Source: Arachidicoccus sp. BS20
Lineage (GTDB): Bacteria; Bacteroidota; Bacteroidia; Chitinophagales; Chitinophagaceae
Reading direction: 5' to 3'
NCBI RefSeq assembly: GCF_001659705.1
Contig: NZ_CP015971.1
Coordinates: 620,001 to 684,000 of the forward strand
Length of the DNA: 64,000 nt
Made by a program: the position numbers and the translations under genes. Shown here piece by piece: positions 10,801 to 19,168 of this stretch. Position 1 is the first letter of the stretch, and each line of letters starts with the position of its first letter. The notes below the pieces were generated by a model. That model ran no database searches. It was not told the DNA's origin and saw only the letters and a list, made by a program, of their open reading frames with translations.

Positions 10801-11066
10801 CCTACGTATGTGAAAATCAATGTGGCAGTATCCGATGAAATATCCAATTTAAAAACTCCGTTTTGGTCGGTAAATGTTCCTTGTTTTGTTCCTTTTATCA
10901 AGATCGATACACTTGATAATGGCTGCCTGCTGGCGCTATCTTTTACCGTTCCAAAAAATAGGCTCTTATTTTGTGCTGTAAGAGTGGCAAAATTTAATAA
11001 TAAAATGGCCAAGCATATAAACAAACGCTTGTAACAATGTAAACGCAACCGTAAATGACTGTTCAT
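7878..11066 (-). CDS. SusC/RagA family TonB-dependent outer-membrane transporter
   Basis: A 1062-aa protein with a signal peptide (1-31, cut at LTA-Q). A carboxypeptidase-D-like domain spans about 37-105, and a TonB-box-like stretch DVVVVAYGRQKKE lies near 115. The plug has the SusC signatures RGVGSFG...LILIDGVE and LKDAAASSLYGARGANGVI (about 175-242). A large beta-barrel follows, ending in aromatic FGF. It imports oligosaccharides released at the surface, using TonB energy and its SusD partner. No N-terminal STN domain is seen, so no direct anti-sigma signalling is expected. It lies 22 bp downstream of the alpha-galactosidase gene. Confidence 0.96.
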   Translation of the reverse strand: MNSHLRLRLHCYKRLFICLAILLLNFATLTAQNKSLFFGTVKDSASRQPLSSVSILIKGTKQGTFTDQNGVFKLDISSDTATLIFTYVGYQPVEIFSKKGNPIDIVLSPLKDSTSDVVVVAYGRQKKESMVASITTLNPKELRGATSNMTQMLAGRIAGIISFQQSGAPGADNASFFVRGVGSFGAGKVDPLILIDGVESTNDDLARLQPDDISGFSVLKDAAASSLYGARGANGVILVTTKNGIEGKTKFNVRAEMPVSSNTRNFKFADNVTYMNLANEAVLTRDPLGNLPYSQDKIDHTAAGDDPIKYPNNNWINQLIKDYTVNQKLNINASGGGKVAQYYLSGTYNVDNGVLKQLSGSDFNNNIRFGNYNVRSNVTINATPTTKITVRTYAQFDQYTGPRGYVDGNNNYVNGGQAVFNSAMWSNPVMFPAYYPGSYAPDITHPLFGNAFIPNTTSLYSNPFANMVSGYDRYTASTINVQLEFNQNLKFITEGLSTNFMAYTQRYNYFILTRNYNPFYYTLSPDANGNLNVLTLLNPGQGTEYLNYSEGPKIVQSTTYAQWAVNYNRTFNKKHAVTGMLIGILQNRLTGNAGDLQSSLPARNLGVSGRFTYAYDDRYLTEFDFGYNGSEKFADNHRFGFFPSIGAGWRISNESFFKSLKKIVTNLKLRATYGLVGNDQIGRNQDRFFYLSNVNANDDGRGYHWGLDQSHYVSGYSISRYANNNITWEKSKTLNYGFDLTFINKINVTVDAYHSLRYDILMQRTTIPSTTGLEAPAFANVGKATSDGVDIAVDFNQNFSNDMWIQARANMTYATNKYKKYEEPNYPDNEKYLSKVGNSINQIYGLLAERLFVDDNEARNSPVQSFGGNPPLGGDIKYRDINGDGQITNLDMIPIGYPTVPEITYGFGFSFGYKSFDINAFFQGNARTSFLINADNVSPFVLNGGSQNGLLSVIANDHWSENNQNLHAFWPRLDDQFNQNNDQSSTWWLENGSFLRFKTLEIGYTLPKKLLNKLHFSNFRIYVNGQNLGVISKFKLWDPEMGGNGLGYPLQVLYNLGINFGF

Positions 11067-11088
11067 ATTTTAATCAAATTTAAAATTT

Positions 11089-13152
11089 TTATTTGCTGAT
11101 TCTAATGATATCCGCATCTTTCGCAGGTATTATTATTCTATGACCTACGAGGCTATTCTTTGTATTAAACAGAGAATGAAATTTCTTTCCAAAATTTAAA
11201 CAATGTAGCCTTAATGGAATTTTTACCGGTTTATCATCATAATTAAACATTGCCACATACGCATCTTTTCCTATAATTTTCACAAAAAGACGTGAAGCAT
11301 TTTTACCTGTGTTTCCTTCGAGCGGCAGAAAAGATTTTCCGTCATACTGTACAATCGAAAGCAATTCTTTATTCTGTAACAACTGCTGCGCAGCTGCTCT
11401 CCATTTTCCGCCTGCCGAGTAATCATCGCCGGTAATCAAAGAGCCGGTAACGACTGCCGCTGCAAGGCGTGCACGGTTTTCGCCATCCGTTACATCGCTA
11501 AACACCACATGGTCTGCGTCCGAGAAATTATACATCCGCGAAAGCCAAAAGCCGTAAGTAGTGCTGTTTAATGTATATGCCGTTTCATCAATTCTTCTGA
11601 AAGCATCGCAGGCAATGCGCCTCATGTGCACATAACGAGCCGTTGCCATGTTTGGCGAAATGGCTGCATACACCAACATGGAATTACCGATTTGTTTATC
11701 CAGATATTCCATACCTTCTGCAAACGCCTGCATTCCTGTATGAACATTTTTATCGTAATAGCTGTCGGCTTCCAATGTACCATGCGCGAGGAAATCGATT
11801 TTTATCATTTTAAAGCCGAGCTTCTTAAATGCCTTGATATAATAAACCATTCTTTCTTTCGTTGCAGGGTGCGTTGGGTCTATGGCTCTGCCACCGTCAA
11901 TATCAATTACTTCGCCGTTCACTTTTGTCCAGCAATCGGGATAACGATAATTGGTTCCCTCTACTTTCCTATCGCTTTTTCCCCAATCGGTAAACGGCGT
12001 CCAGTAAATACCGGGCTTGAAGCCATGTGCATTACAGTAAGCAACAAACGCTTTTAAAGAATCTGTATTACCGTCAATATTTCCATGATTCATTCCGTCC
12101 CAAAAGGCATCCAAATCGATAAACAAAGAATTATCGCTTGTGCGGAAACCTTTGCATGAATCTGCAAAAAAATCAATCACGCCCCTTACTTTGGGCAGCG
12201 TTATTTTATCCTGCATTACACCCCAACTGTTCCACCCGATGGGCGTTGGAGATGTCCAGTTAAAAATCACAGGCGGTTCCGTAAGACGATTGTTTTTTCC
12301 GTAAATATCCATGCCTTTGCGCCAGTCGCCGAAGTAGCCGACCATAAATTTAGGCGAAGCACTAATTGAATCGTTGTCAAGTACCAGCCCGTGTGGCAGT
12401 TTATCGTGCGTTACCGTCGCATCGCTGAAACCGGCGAATGCCGTGAGCTTTAGCGAATGATTATTTCCCGAATTAATATTGATGCCAGACTTCCACACTT
12501 CGTGTTCCAGAGAACCTATCACAATTCCATTGTAATTTTCATTATTATAAATCGCCGTTGCTTCGCTGCTCGTAAAGTGTGCGCTATCGACTTTTTCGGC
12601 ATTGTAGCGCACCCACATATCATTGTCAAAAGGAACAAACAATGCACGATTATCTCCTGTTTTATTCCAGGTTATCTGCGCATTGGATAAAGGAGAAATA
12701 TAATTGCTTGCCGCTTTACTTCCTTCTACAATCAATTGCGTAACAAAATAATTTTTGTTTTTATACACATAGAAAATTTGCTCAAGCTTATTTCCCTGTT
12801 CAGCATTACGAATGATAACATACTTGTTACCTTTTCCTAGCCTGTCTTCAAAAACTGTTTTTGAATAAGAGCGATAAACAGCACTATTCACATTAGTTCC
12901 GGCTACACCTTTGGTTTCAATACCGGCACTTTTAATGAATGCGTTATTGTCAAAAAATACACTGTAAGTTCCGTCATGGAGATTGTAAACAATTTTATTA
13001 TGATTGCCGAAAGCAATAGTCAGCAATGAGTCTTTTTTTGCGCCGTAAGAAGATGTAACCAAACTTATCAACAGTAGTAAAGTAACCAGAGACAGTCTGT
13101 TTATGTTTCGGTTATTTCTTCGATTTAAAAATATTTTATACAACGTTTTCAT
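11089..13152 (-). CDS. Secreted clan GH-D alpha-galactosidase-like hydrolase
   Basis: About 687 aa from the ATG at 13152; a start nine codons earlier is possible but would leave extra residues before the signal peptide. The signal sequence is RLSLVTLLLLISLVTSSYGA. A beta-sandwich N-domain is followed by a TIM barrel opening with PIGWNSWGVM (the clan-D GWNSWG motif). The barrel contains FIDLDAFWDG, GIYWTPFTDWG and MIKIDF, where D453 is the expected nucleophile. It resembles GH27/GH36-type alpha-galactosidases but differs from the GH36 enzyme at 26822. It is the first enzyme gene of the left PUL, 76 bp after the GntR-type regulator. The duplication breakpoint (11278) falls in its C-terminal part, yet this copy is complete. 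Confidence 0.83.
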   Translation of the reverse strand: MKTLYKIFLNRRNNRNINRLSLVTLLLLISLVTSSYGAKKDSLLTIAFGNHNKIVYNLHDGTYSVFFDNNAFIKSAGIETKGVAGTNVNSAVYRSYSKTVFEDRLGKGNKYVIIRNAEQGNKLEQIFYVYKNKNYFVTQLIVEGSKAASNYISPLSNAQITWNKTGDNRALFVPFDNDMWVRYNAEKVDSAHFTSSEATAIYNNENYNGIVIGSLEHEVWKSGININSGNNHSLKLTAFAGFSDATVTHDKLPHGLVLDNDSISASPKFMVGYFGDWRKGMDIYGKNNRLTEPPVIFNWTSPTPIGWNSWGVMQDKITLPKVRGVIDFFADSCKGFRTSDNSLFIDLDAFWDGMNHGNIDGNTDSLKAFVAYCNAHGFKPGIYWTPFTDWGKSDRKVEGTNYRYPDCWTKVNGEVIDIDGGRAIDPTHPATKERMVYYIKAFKKLGFKMIKIDFLAHGTLEADSYYDKNVHTGMQAFAEGMEYLDKQIGNSMLVYAAISPNMATARYVHMRRIACDAFRRIDETAYTLNSTTYGFWLSRMYNFSDADHVVFSDVTDGENRARLAAAVVTGSLITGDDYSAGGKWRAAAQQLLQNKELLSIVQYDGKSFLPLEGNTGKNASRLFVKIIGKDAYVAMFNYDDKPVKIPLRLHCLNFGKKFHSLFNTKNSLVGHRIIIPAKDADIIRISK

Positions 13153-13227
13153 TTGTTGCGATTCTCTTTTATTAAACAAACATTCGCACGTAGATTTATA
13201 AGCCTAAACGTCAATGTTTCAATGGTT

Positions 13228-14247
13228 TTATAATGATTTCCTATCGATTAATACAGTCGGTATCGTTTCCTGAATTTTCTCATTCGCCAGCACAAATGCT
13301 GCGGCACGTTCCGCCATTTGTTTAAAGTCCGTTGAATATGTTGTAATACCGCCGCAGATAATTTCTTTTACTATATCGTCGTTATGTGAAAGAATACCGA
13401 TGTCTTTTCCAAATACAAATTTTTTCTCCTGGGCATCTTTCAGCATCATCCACAGTTCCGCATTGTTGATGGTGTAATAAACTGCACCTTTTTCAATGGA
13501 ACCACTTATATACTCGGGAAGAATTTCATGCCTGATTTTATATTTTTTTACAAATTTTTTGACTGCATTTAAAATTTCAACCGGCGTATCAGAGTTTGGT
13601 CTGTGATAATAAACAACACCCTTTTTATACTTTTTAATTTTAGGGAACAATTGCTCAAACACGCGGTACGATGCATCTTCAAACTCCTGCGTTACATAAG
13701 AGAAAACACCTTTCATTGGCTCGTAACGGTCAATCATTAAGAATCTTTCCATCGGCAAGGTCTTTAAAATCGACTCCGTTTTTTTATGCGGAATTGGCGC
13801 TATCACATACATTCCGTATTTGCCTCGTACACTCGAAATAATACTTTCAAAAACCTGAATATTATTGTGATGAAAATACACATCGATATGAATGCCTTTA
13901 CCCAGTTTTTCTCTGAACGTTTTATAAAAAGTTTCCTGAATAGTATCGAAAGCAAAAAGCACCAAAGCTATTTTCAAATGCTGCGATACATCTTCGTGTG
14001 CTACAAAAAAACCGACCCTGTTGCGCGATTCTACAATGCCGCGTTTTATCAAATCCCGGTATGCTTTGGAGATGGTTTCTCTCGCAAAACCCAACTCCTG
14101 AATAAATTCATTAACCGAAGGCAATTTGTCGCCTTTGAATAAGCTTTTGTTTTGCAGCGCGTTCAAAATCCCTTCCACAAACTGCTCATGCTTCGATAAG
14201 CCGTGAATATTTTGCAAAGCGCGTATTTCGTCATAAATATTCTTCAT
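13228..14247 (-). CDS. GntR-type HTH regulator with LacI/periplasmic-binding-like sensor domain
   Basis: A 339-aa protein. The N-terminal winged helix (about 15-85) has the GntR pattern GDKLPSVNEFIQELGFARETISKAYRDLIKRGIVE. Residues about 95-339 form a LacI-like ligand-binding core (ALVLFAFDTIQE, ISSVRGKYGMYVIAP, GILSHNDDIVKEIICGGITTYSTD). In Bacteroidota such hybrids sense sugars and control neighbouring carbohydrate genes. It lies directly upstream of the alpha-galactosidase gene on the same strand and has its own promoter (14297-14329). The right PUL copy lacks a counterpart. Confidence 0.88.
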   Translation of the reverse strand: MKNIYDEIRALQNIHGLSKHEQFVEGILNALQNKSLFKGDKLPSVNEFIQELGFARETISKAYRDLIKRGIVESRNRVGFFVAHEDVSQHLKIALVLFAFDTIQETFYKTFREKLGKGIHIDVYFHHNNIQVFESIISSVRGKYGMYVIAPIPHKKTESILKTLPMERFLMIDRYEPMKGVFSYVTQEFEDASYRVFEQLFPKIKKYKKGVVYYHRPNSDTPVEILNAVKKFVKKYKIRHEILPEYISGSIEKGAVYYTINNAELWMMLKDAQEKKFVFGKDIGILSHNDDIVKEIICGGITTYSTDFKQMAERAAAFVLANEKIQETIPTVLIDRKSL

Positions 14248-14296
14248 GCAAAAGACAATGAGATTTTAATTGTACTATACTATCCTATTCTGCACA

Positions 14297-14329
14297 CAAA
14301 TGTAAGTTAAATGATTTCACATTTCCAAA
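14297..14329 (-). promoter_or_regulatory. Bacteroidota-type promoter of the GntR-type regulator
   Basis: On the minus strand a TTTG (14326-14329) and a TACATTTG (14297-14304) are separated by 21 bp. This fits the Bacteroidota sigma-ABfr consensus TTTG-N19-21-TAnnTTTG. The expected transcript starts about 40-45 nt before the start codon at 14247. Confidence 0.6.
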
Positions 14330-14350
14330 AAGTTTTTTTAACAAAAAAAG

Positions 14351-14395
14351 TATTTAATTGCAAAGTATTGACAATCAATACTTTGCAATTAAATA
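14351..14395 (-). terminator. Perfect 21-bp stem-loop terminator
   Basis: Arms 14351-14371 and 14375-14395 are perfect complements around a 3-nt loop. On the minus strand the stem is followed by CTTTTTTTG, a rho-independent layout. It sits 37 bp beyond the stop of the SusD remnant, so it probably ended the transcript of the older susD-containing operon and may still catch read-through from the right PUL copy. Confidence 0.75.
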
Positions 14396-14431
14396 TTTAT
14401 AATATTCGGTTAGCATGAAAATAATAAGCAG

Positions 14432-14548
14432 TTAATTATTATATCCCTTATTTTGGTCGCTCTGTGGTATATCCGGATTTTGTAGCATTTCTGTAAGCGG
14501 AATCGGGTAAAACTGATTATATGACTGGATAGTTCCACTTTGGTTAGC
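14432..14548 (-). pseudogene. SusD/RagB C-terminal remnant (38 codons plus stop)
   Basis: Minus-strand frame with SYNQFYPIPLTEMLQNPDIP, then QSDQNKGYNN and a TAA. It matches the conserved end of SusD proteins but differs clearly from the intact SusD of this locus. An in-frame TAG (14549-14551) precedes it, and no further SusD-like sequence is seen upstream in the 285-bp spacer. The remainder of that susD gene was presumably lost when the present PUL was placed here. Confidence 0.75.
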
Positions 14549-14833
14549 CTATTTAGTACGCATTTCTATTACCAATCAATATAACATCCAAGTAATAGTT
14601 TTTTAAATTTATAACCTTGATAAACAAAATACGAAATAGTTCTATAATTAACCTTATCAACTTGCATCTTTTGCAGAAGATAATAAGATTGTCATTTTCT
14701 GTAATCGTATGTCATTATCTATAAAAGGTTTTACCTCTTGTTCATCTTACTGTGTACAACAAGTGAGTGCTACAATATCCTCATTAAAAAATAATTATAA
14801 ACAGCTTTAAATATTGGAATGTTCTTCTGATTA
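14549..14833. other. Non-coding spacer downstream of the GH2 gene (right copy)
   Basis: Identical to 88-372. It joins the end of the GH2 gene to the SusD scrap. No recognisable gene, terminal inverted repeat or strong terminator was found. The scrap boundary at about 14549 probably marks an old insertion or deletion junction. Confidence 0.55.
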
Positions 14834-17779
14834 TTAATGTGCAGAGTTATAAGGAACAGCGGTAATACCAGTCGATATTCCTTTTATACATTTATTGTCA
14901 ACTTTGATATCCACCTGTCTTAACTCTCCGGGTAACAATGAAAAATAATCATCACTAAAAATAGCAGGTAGCACCTGTTCTTCCGTTTTGCTGTTCAAGA
15001 CCTGCATCCGAATGGCAAAAGCAATGCTCTTTGACGAGACCGGGTTTGTAATGATTGCGTGTATAACTGTGCTGTCTTTCCTCCGTTCAATCTTGCTGCT
15101 TATTTTTAATTTTACTCTCGCCATTTGATTCAACATTGTAAAGTCTCCATTCTTATTACCTCTCCAATAAAAATTTTCGTCTAATGACTTCCCATCTTTA
15201 TCTTTTAAAGTAAGCTTTATAAAATGAACATTTGCCAATCCTTCACTTTGCTCGTTACCTCCGTACACATCAAAACTCCATAATGAATAGCCCCAACCTG
15301 TGGCTCGTTCTATTCCTAACATTCGCACATAGCGTGCATTTACATCGTTAAAATATACCGTTTGCAATCCTATTTTCCCTTCCGATATGGCCACATCCTT
15401 CCAGTTCAGAGCATCATCGGAAACTTGTACTTTAAACTTTTTAGCATAAGCATCCTCCCAATTAAAGACCACTCTATTTATATTTTGAGGCTGTTGCAAA
15501 TCAATATATATCCATTGGTTGTCGTTTGTCTTACTCGCCCATCGGCTACCTGGATTCCCGTCTGTAACATCTGACGGAGAACCTCCATCAGTGGAAGATG
15601 CTATTGTCGGTTTACCCAATGCCACATTCCTTTGTTCGGCATAAAAAGGAATTGTAAAGCAAGAAACTGCCGTGTTCGCAGGAGAAAAAACATTTACTCG
15701 CGAACTAAACTTTTTTACTTCTTTTCCATCAGGATTGTAAACTTTTATTTCCGCAGTCAGTCTATCTGCATCTCGTCCTGTTGTATTTATAATTTTCACT
15801 TCATTCGTTAATGGATTCCATTGTATATGCAAAGGTTTGCACGCCTCTTTAACGCCCCAGTATGCACCTGTAAGGTCGTAATAATAATCATATGTTTGCC
15901 AAACCATTGAAGGGTACGCCGATTGACTCATCCATGTCATTACACCGGATGCATCTTCCCACATATGGTCTTCCCAGCCTTCATACATCGCTTTATTAGT
16001 CTCAATATTCAGCAATTGTGCTTTCCGACAATAATCTTCGATTCCTGAGGGAACACCATATCTTTCCGTTATAAATTTGTCGTAGTTGTCAGGTGTAGCA
16101 TTAAAAGCATTTTGCCCAAAGAAATGTTGATTCCACATTTCATTACGAGGCCACCATTTGTCCTTTGGCATAAACTTTTTGAAACTTTCAAAATTGGGAA
16201 ATACAGCCGTACCTATTTCGGTTCTCAAGCCCCAACCCGTACTTCCTCCAAAACCAAGCGGATAAGGTGTGAAGTACCACTTAGGATCTTGATTACCCCA
16301 AACGCCGCTCCCCGTAAGGTTTTCTGCATGTGAATTGGGCTGATAATGCCTGCTGCCCCCATCGTACACAGCAATATCTTCGCGAATCCAGTTGTTTAAT
16401 GGTGCTACCGGCCAGCCCTCATTATCTCCACACCAAATAGCAATAGAAGGATGATTACGTTCCCGTTTTATTTTTTCTATAACATTCGCATTAAATACAT
16501 GAATATCCGAAGGCAAATTAGGATTGGCATTCAGCCAGAAATCGTCCCACACCATAATCCCGTATTTATCACAAGCTTCATAAAACTCCTCGTCCGTTGT
16601 GGAACCAAGCCAGTTGCGAATCATATTAAAATTCATTTCCTTATGCAGCCTCACTTTAGTATCATACTCTTTACCTCTGCATCTCAACATATATTCTGAC
16701 ATTCCCCAGTCTCCTCCTTTAATAAAAACTTTCTTACCATTAACAGAAACATGAAGCACTCCACCAACAGTATCATAGGAATATCTTTTTATTCCAAAGG
16801 TTACCTTTTGTGAATCGGAAACTTCATTATTTGACTTTATTACAAATTCACATGTGTATAAATTCGGCTTTCCGTAACCATTGGGCCACCACAATTTCGG
16901 TTGATTAATTGATAACTGTGGGAACTGGCTTTTATCCAAAACAAACTCATTACTTCTTCCCGCTTCTATATTTATTTTCTTAGAAAAATGTATATCTCCG
17001 GGTTGGATAACTCCTTCAATAATGGCTTCTCGGTTTTCTGAAGCACTGTTATGCACATTAAACTGAACTGACAAATCAGCTCTTGCATTTGTAGGCAGCG
17101 CTGTTTTTATCCAAGGGTCTTCCAACGTTATGCTCCCTGTATTACTCAAATAAACGTCATCGGTAATACCGGAATTCAATCCGGGAACATAAGGCATCCA
17201 ATCCCACCCTGCACTTGACAAATAGGTAGGGCTTCCATAATTGTTCAGCGGCTTTTCGGGAATGGAAATTAAAACAGCAAGAATATTTTTCCTATCACGT
17301 TTTACCAAAGCAGTAATATCGAATTTTCCACGTTGCACGATACCGCTTAATTCTCCTATACGCCTCCCATTCAAAAATATTTCTCCTTTTCGATTAACTC
17401 CTTCAAAATTCAACCATATTTTTTCTTTGGTAAAACTTCCCGGCACTTCAAATTCTGTTCTATACCAAAAGTTCCTGTCATATTTTGATTTGTCAACCCG
17501 ATAAATATTATCCCCGAAATTGGGGTCTTCCTCTTTTCCAGCAACAACATAAGCGTTGAAAACAGTACCCGGCACTACTCCTTTTACCCACTCGGAAGTA
17601 TTGTATCCATCAGAAAAGAGTTGCGTGCTATCATGCACATCTGATTGGGGACATACTTTCCAAATAATATCAGAAGAACTGTCTAAAGAATAAACGGATT
17701 GCGCCTTTACATAAGAAAGGCTACTGCTTGTAATAAAAAAGAATAAAAACTTTAAAACGCTCAATGAAACTTTAGCCAT
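14834..17779 (-). CDS. Secreted GH2 exo-beta-glycosidase with F5/8C module, second copy
   Basis: The 981-aa protein is identical to that of 373-3318: signal peptide 1-26, GH2 sandwich and barrel, acid/base E454 and nucleophile E521, F5/8C module about 716-840. No synonymous change was noticed, so the two genes separated very recently or are kept identical by recombination. It is the last gene of the right PUL copy. Transcription from this copy would run on toward the SusD remnant and terminator at 14351-14395, which the left copy may or may not have beyond the window edge. Confidence 0.88.
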   Translation of the reverse strand: MAKVSLSVLKFLFFFITSSSLSYVKAQSVYSLDSSSDIIWKVCPQSDVHDSTQLFSDGYNTSEWVKGVVPGTVFNAYVVAGKEEDPNFGDNIYRVDKSKYDRNFWYRTEFEVPGSFTKEKIWLNFEGVNRKGEIFLNGRRIGELSGIVQRGKFDITALVKRDRKNILAVLISIPEKPLNNYGSPTYLSSAGWDWMPYVPGLNSGITDDVYLSNTGSITLEDPWIKTALPTNARADLSVQFNVHNSASENREAIIEGVIQPGDIHFSKKINIEAGRSNEFVLDKSQFPQLSINQPKLWWPNGYGKPNLYTCEFVIKSNNEVSDSQKVTFGIKRYSYDTVGGVLHVSVNGKKVFIKGGDWGMSEYMLRCRGKEYDTKVRLHKEMNFNMIRNWLGSTTDEEFYEACDKYGIMVWDDFWLNANPNLPSDIHVFNANVIEKIKRERNHPSIAIWCGDNEGWPVAPLNNWIREDIAVYDGGSRHYQPNSHAENLTGSGVWGNQDPKWYFTPYPLGFGGSTGWGLRTEIGTAVFPNFESFKKFMPKDKWWPRNEMWNQHFFGQNAFNATPDNYDKFITERYGVPSGIEDYCRKAQLLNIETNKAMYEGWEDHMWEDASGVMTWMSQSAYPSMVWQTYDYYYDLTGAYWGVKEACKPLHIQWNPLTNEVKIINTTGRDADRLTAEIKVYNPDGKEVKKFSSRVNVFSPANTAVSCFTIPFYAEQRNVALGKPTIASSTDGGSPSDVTDGNPGSRWASKTNDNQWIYIDLQQPQNINRVVFNWEDAYAKKFKVQVSDDALNWKDVAISEGKIGLQTVYFNDVNARYVRMLGIERATGWGYSLWSFDVYGGNEQSEGLANVHFIKLTLKDKDGKSLDENFYWRGNKNGDFTMLNQMARVKLKISSKIERRKDSTVIHAIITNPVSSKSIAFAIRMQVLNSKTEEQVLPAIFSDDYFSLLPGELRQVDIKVDNKCIKGISTGITAVPYNSAH

Positions 17780-17806
17780 TATTTGTATTGGTTAGATTTA
17801 GAAATT

Positions 17807-19018
17807 TTATTGGTTTATGTATAGCCTCAAACTATTAAAGCGCATTGAATTGCCGCTGGTTCCCAAGTTTACCACACAGCCTAATGATATAGTAGTTTGC
17901 TGTGTAAGTTCAAAAGACACCTGCACATCCGAACCGTTATTGACCAACTGATAGCCAATTGCAGTGCTTAAATTGTCTGTATCAGGTAAGCCGTCAGCAC
18001 CGGGAGCGACAACAAGATAAGTATAGTTTTGCCCTCCATTGTTCCACCAATCAATAGAACCATCAAATGTATATTTACCCGGCGGCAGTTTAGCAATCTG
18101 ATATATTTTGCCATTTGCAATTTCCGGCGCACCATATCCTGCTTCAAAAAAGATTTTATAATCAGAACCACCCGAGATATCGGAACCGCCATAACCGTTA
18201 TGGCTTTTGATTGCATCATTGGAAATCCAATCCAAAAGATTTGCCCATCTGTTGCCATCGCTTTCAGATACTTTAACAGGATGAATGTTATTCAACAACG
18301 ATACTTCTGAAACCATGGGTGCAGATGCGGAATTAACCGTGAGCGTGTCAATACCTATGGCATCAGGGATGAAAAGCGTATTGTAAGTAACCGGCTTGCT
18401 AATATTTGCATCCGGTAAATCAGTAGTTTGGTCTTGCAGCTGTACAGGAACAACCGTATCCTTCAAAACATCGTTTACATCATAATATTGGATATGCATA
18501 CCCACAACCCCCACATAACTTTCCACATCAGCCCAAGTCAATTGTATTGCGCCATCGAGTGTTAATGATGATTGTAAAATTGCCCGATTTCCTCGTTGAT
18601 TGATTGATGTTTGAAACGCGTCGCCATAAATGATCCCCGTTACATTCATTGGGACAGACTTATTATCATCCTTATCATACGTCCTGATTTCAAAGGTTAT
18701 AGGGCCTTCCGGCAGATTATCTACAATTTGCTTCATTGTATCTATTCCTCCTGTTCTTACCAAAGGTGCTTCCACAGAATCTAAGCCTCCGTTCCAAAAT
18801 ATTCTGTATTTTGTCACTTTAGGGTCGGATAGTAAAACGCCTGTAATCAAAGCTCGGTTTTTGCCCGGAATTACCTGCAAAGAATCAAAAATTCCAGGAT
18901 AAACAATTTCTCCGTTATTTTCATATTTTTTATAATCGTCCATTTTACTGCACGAATACATAAAAACAGAACAAAAAAGAATATATAATGTTGTGCGAAT
19001 TGAAAAATAGTGTCTCAT
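17807..19018 (-). CDS. Surface lipoprotein, DUF4998/DUF5013 type, second copy
   Basis: The 403-aa protein is identical to 3346-4557: lipobox cysteine C23, DUF4998-like N-terminal half and DUF5013-like C-terminal half. It occupies the SusE/F position of the right PUL copy, 27 bp before the GH2 gene and 150 bp after the other lipoprotein gene. Its likely role is glycan binding at the cell surface. With two identical genes, expression dosage is the only difference expected unless the promoters of the copies differ. Confidence 0.8.
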   Translation of the reverse strand: MRHYFSIRTTLYILFCSVFMYSCSKMDDYKKYENNGEIVYPGIFDSLQVIPGKNRALITGVLLSDPKVTKYRIFWNGGLDSVEAPLVRTGGIDTMKQIVDNLPEGPITFEIRTYDKDDNKSVPMNVTGIIYGDAFQTSINQRGNRAILQSSLTLDGAIQLTWADVESYVGVVGMHIQYYDVNDVLKDTVVPVQLQDQTTDLPDANISKPVTYNTLFIPDAIGIDTLTVNSASAPMVSEVSLLNNIHPVKVSESDGNRWANLLDWISNDAIKSHNGYGGSDISGGSDYKIFFEAGYGAPEIANGKIYQIAKLPPGKYTFDGSIDWWNNGGQNYTYLVVAPGADGLPDTDNLSTAIGYQLVNNGSDVQVSFELTQQTTISLGCVVNLGTSGNSMRFNSLRLYINQ

Positions 19019-19168
19019 GCGTTTATTTTTATTAATTTTTATTTGCCATATGGAATGCTTTTAAATAATTAATCATTCCTATAGGTATAGAGAATATTTA
19101 TGAGCATTTCATCTACTTGCTATTTTGTTTTTACAATGTTCCGTAATTGTTGCTCCTGATTTTCTCAA

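Larger units (their letters stand above)
1..11278. repeat. Left copy of the >=11.28-kb PUL duplication
   Basis: Every base I compared from 1 to 11278 recurs 14461 bases further on, and all five encoded proteins are identical in the two copies. The match ends at 11278/25739 (next bases T versus A), inside the alpha-galactosidase gene, which is intact here. The left limit lies outside the window, because the SusD scrap that crosses base 1 continues naturally in the other copy. Direct orientation. No transposase or integrase is visible at either edge. Confidence 0.97.
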
